This document shows positions 62,349 through 64,000 of a stretch of 64,000 bases of DNA, piece by piece; the stretch's first letter is position 1; every line of letters starts with the position of its first letter. The stretch spans positions 1 to 64,000 of the forward strand of contig NZ_CAJZAR010000083.1 in NCBI RefSeq assembly GCF_914484835.1, read 5' to 3'. Below the pieces are notes generated by a model, which did no database searches, was not told the origin of the DNA, and was given only the letters and a program-made list of their open reading frames with translations. Made by a program: the position numbers and the translations under genes. The DNA is from Paraburkholderia tropica (GTDB taxonomy: Bacteria; Pseudomonadota; Gammaproteobacteria; Burkholderiales; Burkholderiaceae).

Positions 62349-63605
62349 ATGGGCACCGAGACAGTAAGCCTTGGCGTGCATTCCGAGGCCGGCAAGCTAC
62401 GCAAGGTGATGGTCTGCTCGCCCGGCCTCGCGCACCAGCGCCTGACACCGAGCAATTGCGACGAGCTGCTGTTCGACGATGTCGTCTGGGTCAGCCAGGC
62501 GAAGCGCGATCACTTCGACTTCGTCACCAAGATGCGCGAGCGCGGCGTCGAGGTCGTCGAAATGCACAATCTGCTTGAGGAGACCCTCAAGAACCCGGAT
62601 GCCGCCGACTGGATTCTCGACCGCAAGATCCGCCCGGACACGGTCGGCGTTTCGCTCGCGAGCGAGGTCCGCAGCTGGTTCGCGGGACTCGACGCGCGCC
62701 GTGCCGCCGAGTTCCTGATCGGCGGCGTGGTGGCCGAAGACATCCCCGAGAGCGAGGAAAGCCACACGCTCAAGATGTATCGCCAGTATCTCGACTACTC
62801 CAGCTTCGTGCTGCCGCCGCTGCCGAACACGCTGTTCACGCGCGACACGACCTGCTGGATTTACGGCGGCGTGTCGCTCAATCCGATGTACTGGCCCGCG
62901 CGCCGCCAGGAAACGCTGCTCGCCACGGCGATCTACAAATTCCATCCCGACTTCGCGGACAAGCCGTTCGAAGTCTGGTACGGCGACCCCGACACCGATC
63001 ACGGCGCCGCGACGCTCGAAGGCGGCGACGTGATGCCGATCGGCAAGGGCAGCGTGCTGATCGGCATGGGCGAGCGCACGAGCCGTCACGCGATCGGCGC
63101 CATCGCACAGCGGCTGTTCGAAAAAGGCGCGGCCGAACGGATCGTCGTCGCGGGGCTGCCGAAATCGCGCGCGGCCATGCACCTCGACACGGTGTTCAGT
63201 TTCTGCGACCGCGATCTCGTGACGATCTTCCCCGAAGTCGTCAAGGCGATCGTGCCGTTCACGATCCGCCCCGACGGCAACGATCGCTCGAAGCTGCATG
63301 TGCAGCGCGAGGAAAAGCCCTTCGTCGATGTCGTGGGCGACGCGCTCGGCCTCTCGAAGCTGCGCGTGGTGGAAACCGGCGGCAACAGCTTCGCTGCCGA
63401 GCGCGAGCAATGGGACGACGGCAACAACGTGGTCTGCATCGAGCCCGGCGTGGTGGTCGGCTACGACCGCAACACCCACACCAACACCTTGTTGCGCAAG
63501 GCCGGCGTGGAAGTCATCACGATCAGCGCCAGCGAACTCGGACGCGGACGCGGCGGCGGCCACTGCATGACCTGCCCGATCATTCGCGATCCTATCGATT
63601 ACTGA
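62349..63605 (+). CDS. arcA: Arginine deiminase
   Basis: The 418-aa protein matches arginine deiminase throughout: GVHSEAGKLRKVMVCSPGLA, LLFDDVVWVSQAKRDHFDF, LPNTLFTRDTTCWIYGGVSL, LEGGDVMPIGKGSVLIGMGE, HLDTVFSFCDRD, and catalytic C406 in GGGHCMTCPIIRDP. It hydrolyses arginine to citrulline and ammonia in the cytoplasm, the first step of the ADI pathway, which ends in ATP through carbamate kinase. It lies 22 bp after the antiporter gene with AAGGAG before ATG 62349, so it belongs to the same operon. Confidence 0.97.
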   Translation: MGTETVSLGVHSEAGKLRKVMVCSPGLAHQRLTPSNCDELLFDDVVWVSQAKRDHFDFVTKMRERGVEVVEMHNLLEETLKNPDAADWILDRKIRPDTVGVSLASEVRSWFAGLDARRAAEFLIGGVVAEDIPESEESHTLKMYRQYLDYSSFVLPPLPNTLFTRDTTCWIYGGVSLNPMYWPARRQETLLATAIYKFHPDFADKPFEVWYGDPDTDHGAATLEGGDVMPIGKGSVLIGMGERTSRHAIGAIAQRLFEKGAAERIVVAGLPKSRAAMHLDTVFSFCDRDLVTIFPEVVKAIVPFTIRPDGNDRSKLHVQREEKPFVDVVGDALGLSKLRVVETGGNSFAAEREQWDDGNNVVCIEPGVVVGYDRNTHTNTLLRKAGVEVITISASELGRGRGGGHCMTCPIIRDPIDY

Positions 63606-63634
63606 GCATCGACTACTGAGAACGGAGATTCACA

Positions 63635-64000
63635 ATGGCCTTCAATCTCTCGAACCGCAATTTTTTGAGTCTGATGCACCACTCGACGCGCGAGCTGCGC
63701 TATCTGCTCGACCTGTCGCGCGATCTGAAGCGGGCGAAATACACGGGCACCGAGCAGCAGCATCTGAAGGGCATGGAGATCGCGCTGATCTTCGAAAAGA
63801 CCTCCACGCGCACGCGCTGCGCGTTCGAGGTGGCCGCGCACGACCAGGGCGCCAACGTCACGTATATCGATCCGCATTCCTCGCAGATCGGCCATAAGGA
63901 AAGCATGAAGGACACGGCGCGCGTGCTCGGCCGCATGTTCAATGCGATCGAGTATCGCGGCTTCAGCCAGGAAGTCGTCGAGGAACTGGCGCGCTATGCG
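63635..64000 (+). CDS. arcB: Ornithine carbamoyltransferase, 5' part, cut by the window end
   Basis: The first 122 codons run off the right edge with no stop. They read MAFNLSNRNFLSLMHHSTRE, LRYLLDLSRDLKRAKYTGTE, and contain the carbamoyl-phosphate loop EKTSTRTRCAFEVAAHDQGA, then SQIGHKESMKDTARVLGRMF. This is the catabolic ornithine carbamoyltransferase, which phosphorolyses citrulline to ornithine and carbamoyl phosphate. Start ATG 63635 with CGGAG upstream, 29 bp after arcA. A carbamate kinase gene (arcC) is expected next. Confidence 0.95.
   Translation, partial: MAFNLSNRNFLSLMHHSTRELRYLLDLSRDLKRAKYTGTEQQHLKGMEIALIFEKTSTRTRCAFEVAAHDQGANVTYIDPHSSQIGHKESMKDTARVLGRMFNAIEYRGFSQEVVEELARYA

Noticed and set aside
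58182..62455. 600- to 680-codon minus-strand frames opposite the decarboxylase and antiporter genes
   Set aside because: His/Arg/Glu-rich shadow translations without domains.
1..64000. CRISPR arrays, rRNA or tRNA genes
   Set aside because: No regularly spaced direct repeats, no rRNA-like stretches and no convincing tRNA cloverleaf were seen by eye; a tRNA search program would be needed for a firm negative.

Overview
The window looks like a chromosomal segment of a Burkholderiaceae bacterium, most likely Paraburkholderia, Caballeronia or Burkholderia. Supporting signs are the high-GC codon use from about 30 kb on, a tandem-domain H-NS protein, a VgrG/DUF4123 type VI cluster, an arginine deiminase operon, CadA/CadR and an Lhr helicase. 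All calls were read from the sequence alone; no database search was run.

Layout. (1) 0-3.5 kb: end of an unknown gene, a glutathione S-transferase whose start codon appears to be ATA, and a divergent LysR regulator / Old Yellow Enzyme pair. (2) 3.5-29.5 kb: an accessory island rich in nucleic-acid enzymes. It starts after an alpha/beta-hydrolase remnant and holds a helicase IV-like protein with an inserted nuclease-like domain and zinc ribbon, a GNAT acetyltransferase, a two-domain H-NS protein, a DUF91-like nuclease candidate, a 2203-residue DUF4011-type helicase/nuclease, RNA 2'-phosphotransferase KptA behind a small cysteine-rich ORF, a 481-aa protein with a HEPN-like Rx4H motif, and an 1105-aa four-TM protein. 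Its right end is an AT-rich Tn554-like module: three tyrosine recombinases and a TnpC-like coiled coil, each overlapping the next by a few bases. The third recombinase is split by a -1 shift exactly at A AAA AAA followed by TAG. (3) 29.8-36.5 kb: DUF72 protein, TetR regulator, and a type VI tip operon (VgrG, DUF4123 adaptor, unknown 115-aa protein, Tox-REase-5 toxin, Imm52 immunity protein). (4) 36.5-48.9 kb: sigma-54 with a -24/-12 promoter of its own kind, BON protein, aldo/keto reductase, Lhr helicase, and divergent cadA/cadR. (5) 49-57.2 kb: M20 peptidase, superinfection-immunity-like protein, LysE exporter, YodC-like protein, and an RpiR-linked operon (C45 peptidase/acyltransferase, class III aminotransferase, carboxymuconolactone decarboxylase-like protein). 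(6) 57.6-64 kb: PLP amino acid decarboxylase, an antiporter fused to a solute-binding domain, arcA, and the start of arcB, cut by the window end.

The best candidate for something undescribed is the 16.7-22.9 kb plus-strand block (zinc-ribbon-like ORF, kptA, HEPN-like protein, large membrane protein), lying between a DUF4011 helicase/nuclease and a recombinase module. A defence or RNA-damage role is inferred from content and neighbours only. The arginine operon at the right end combines citrulline-forming deiminase chemistry, decarboxylation and antiport, which fits acid or energy stress.
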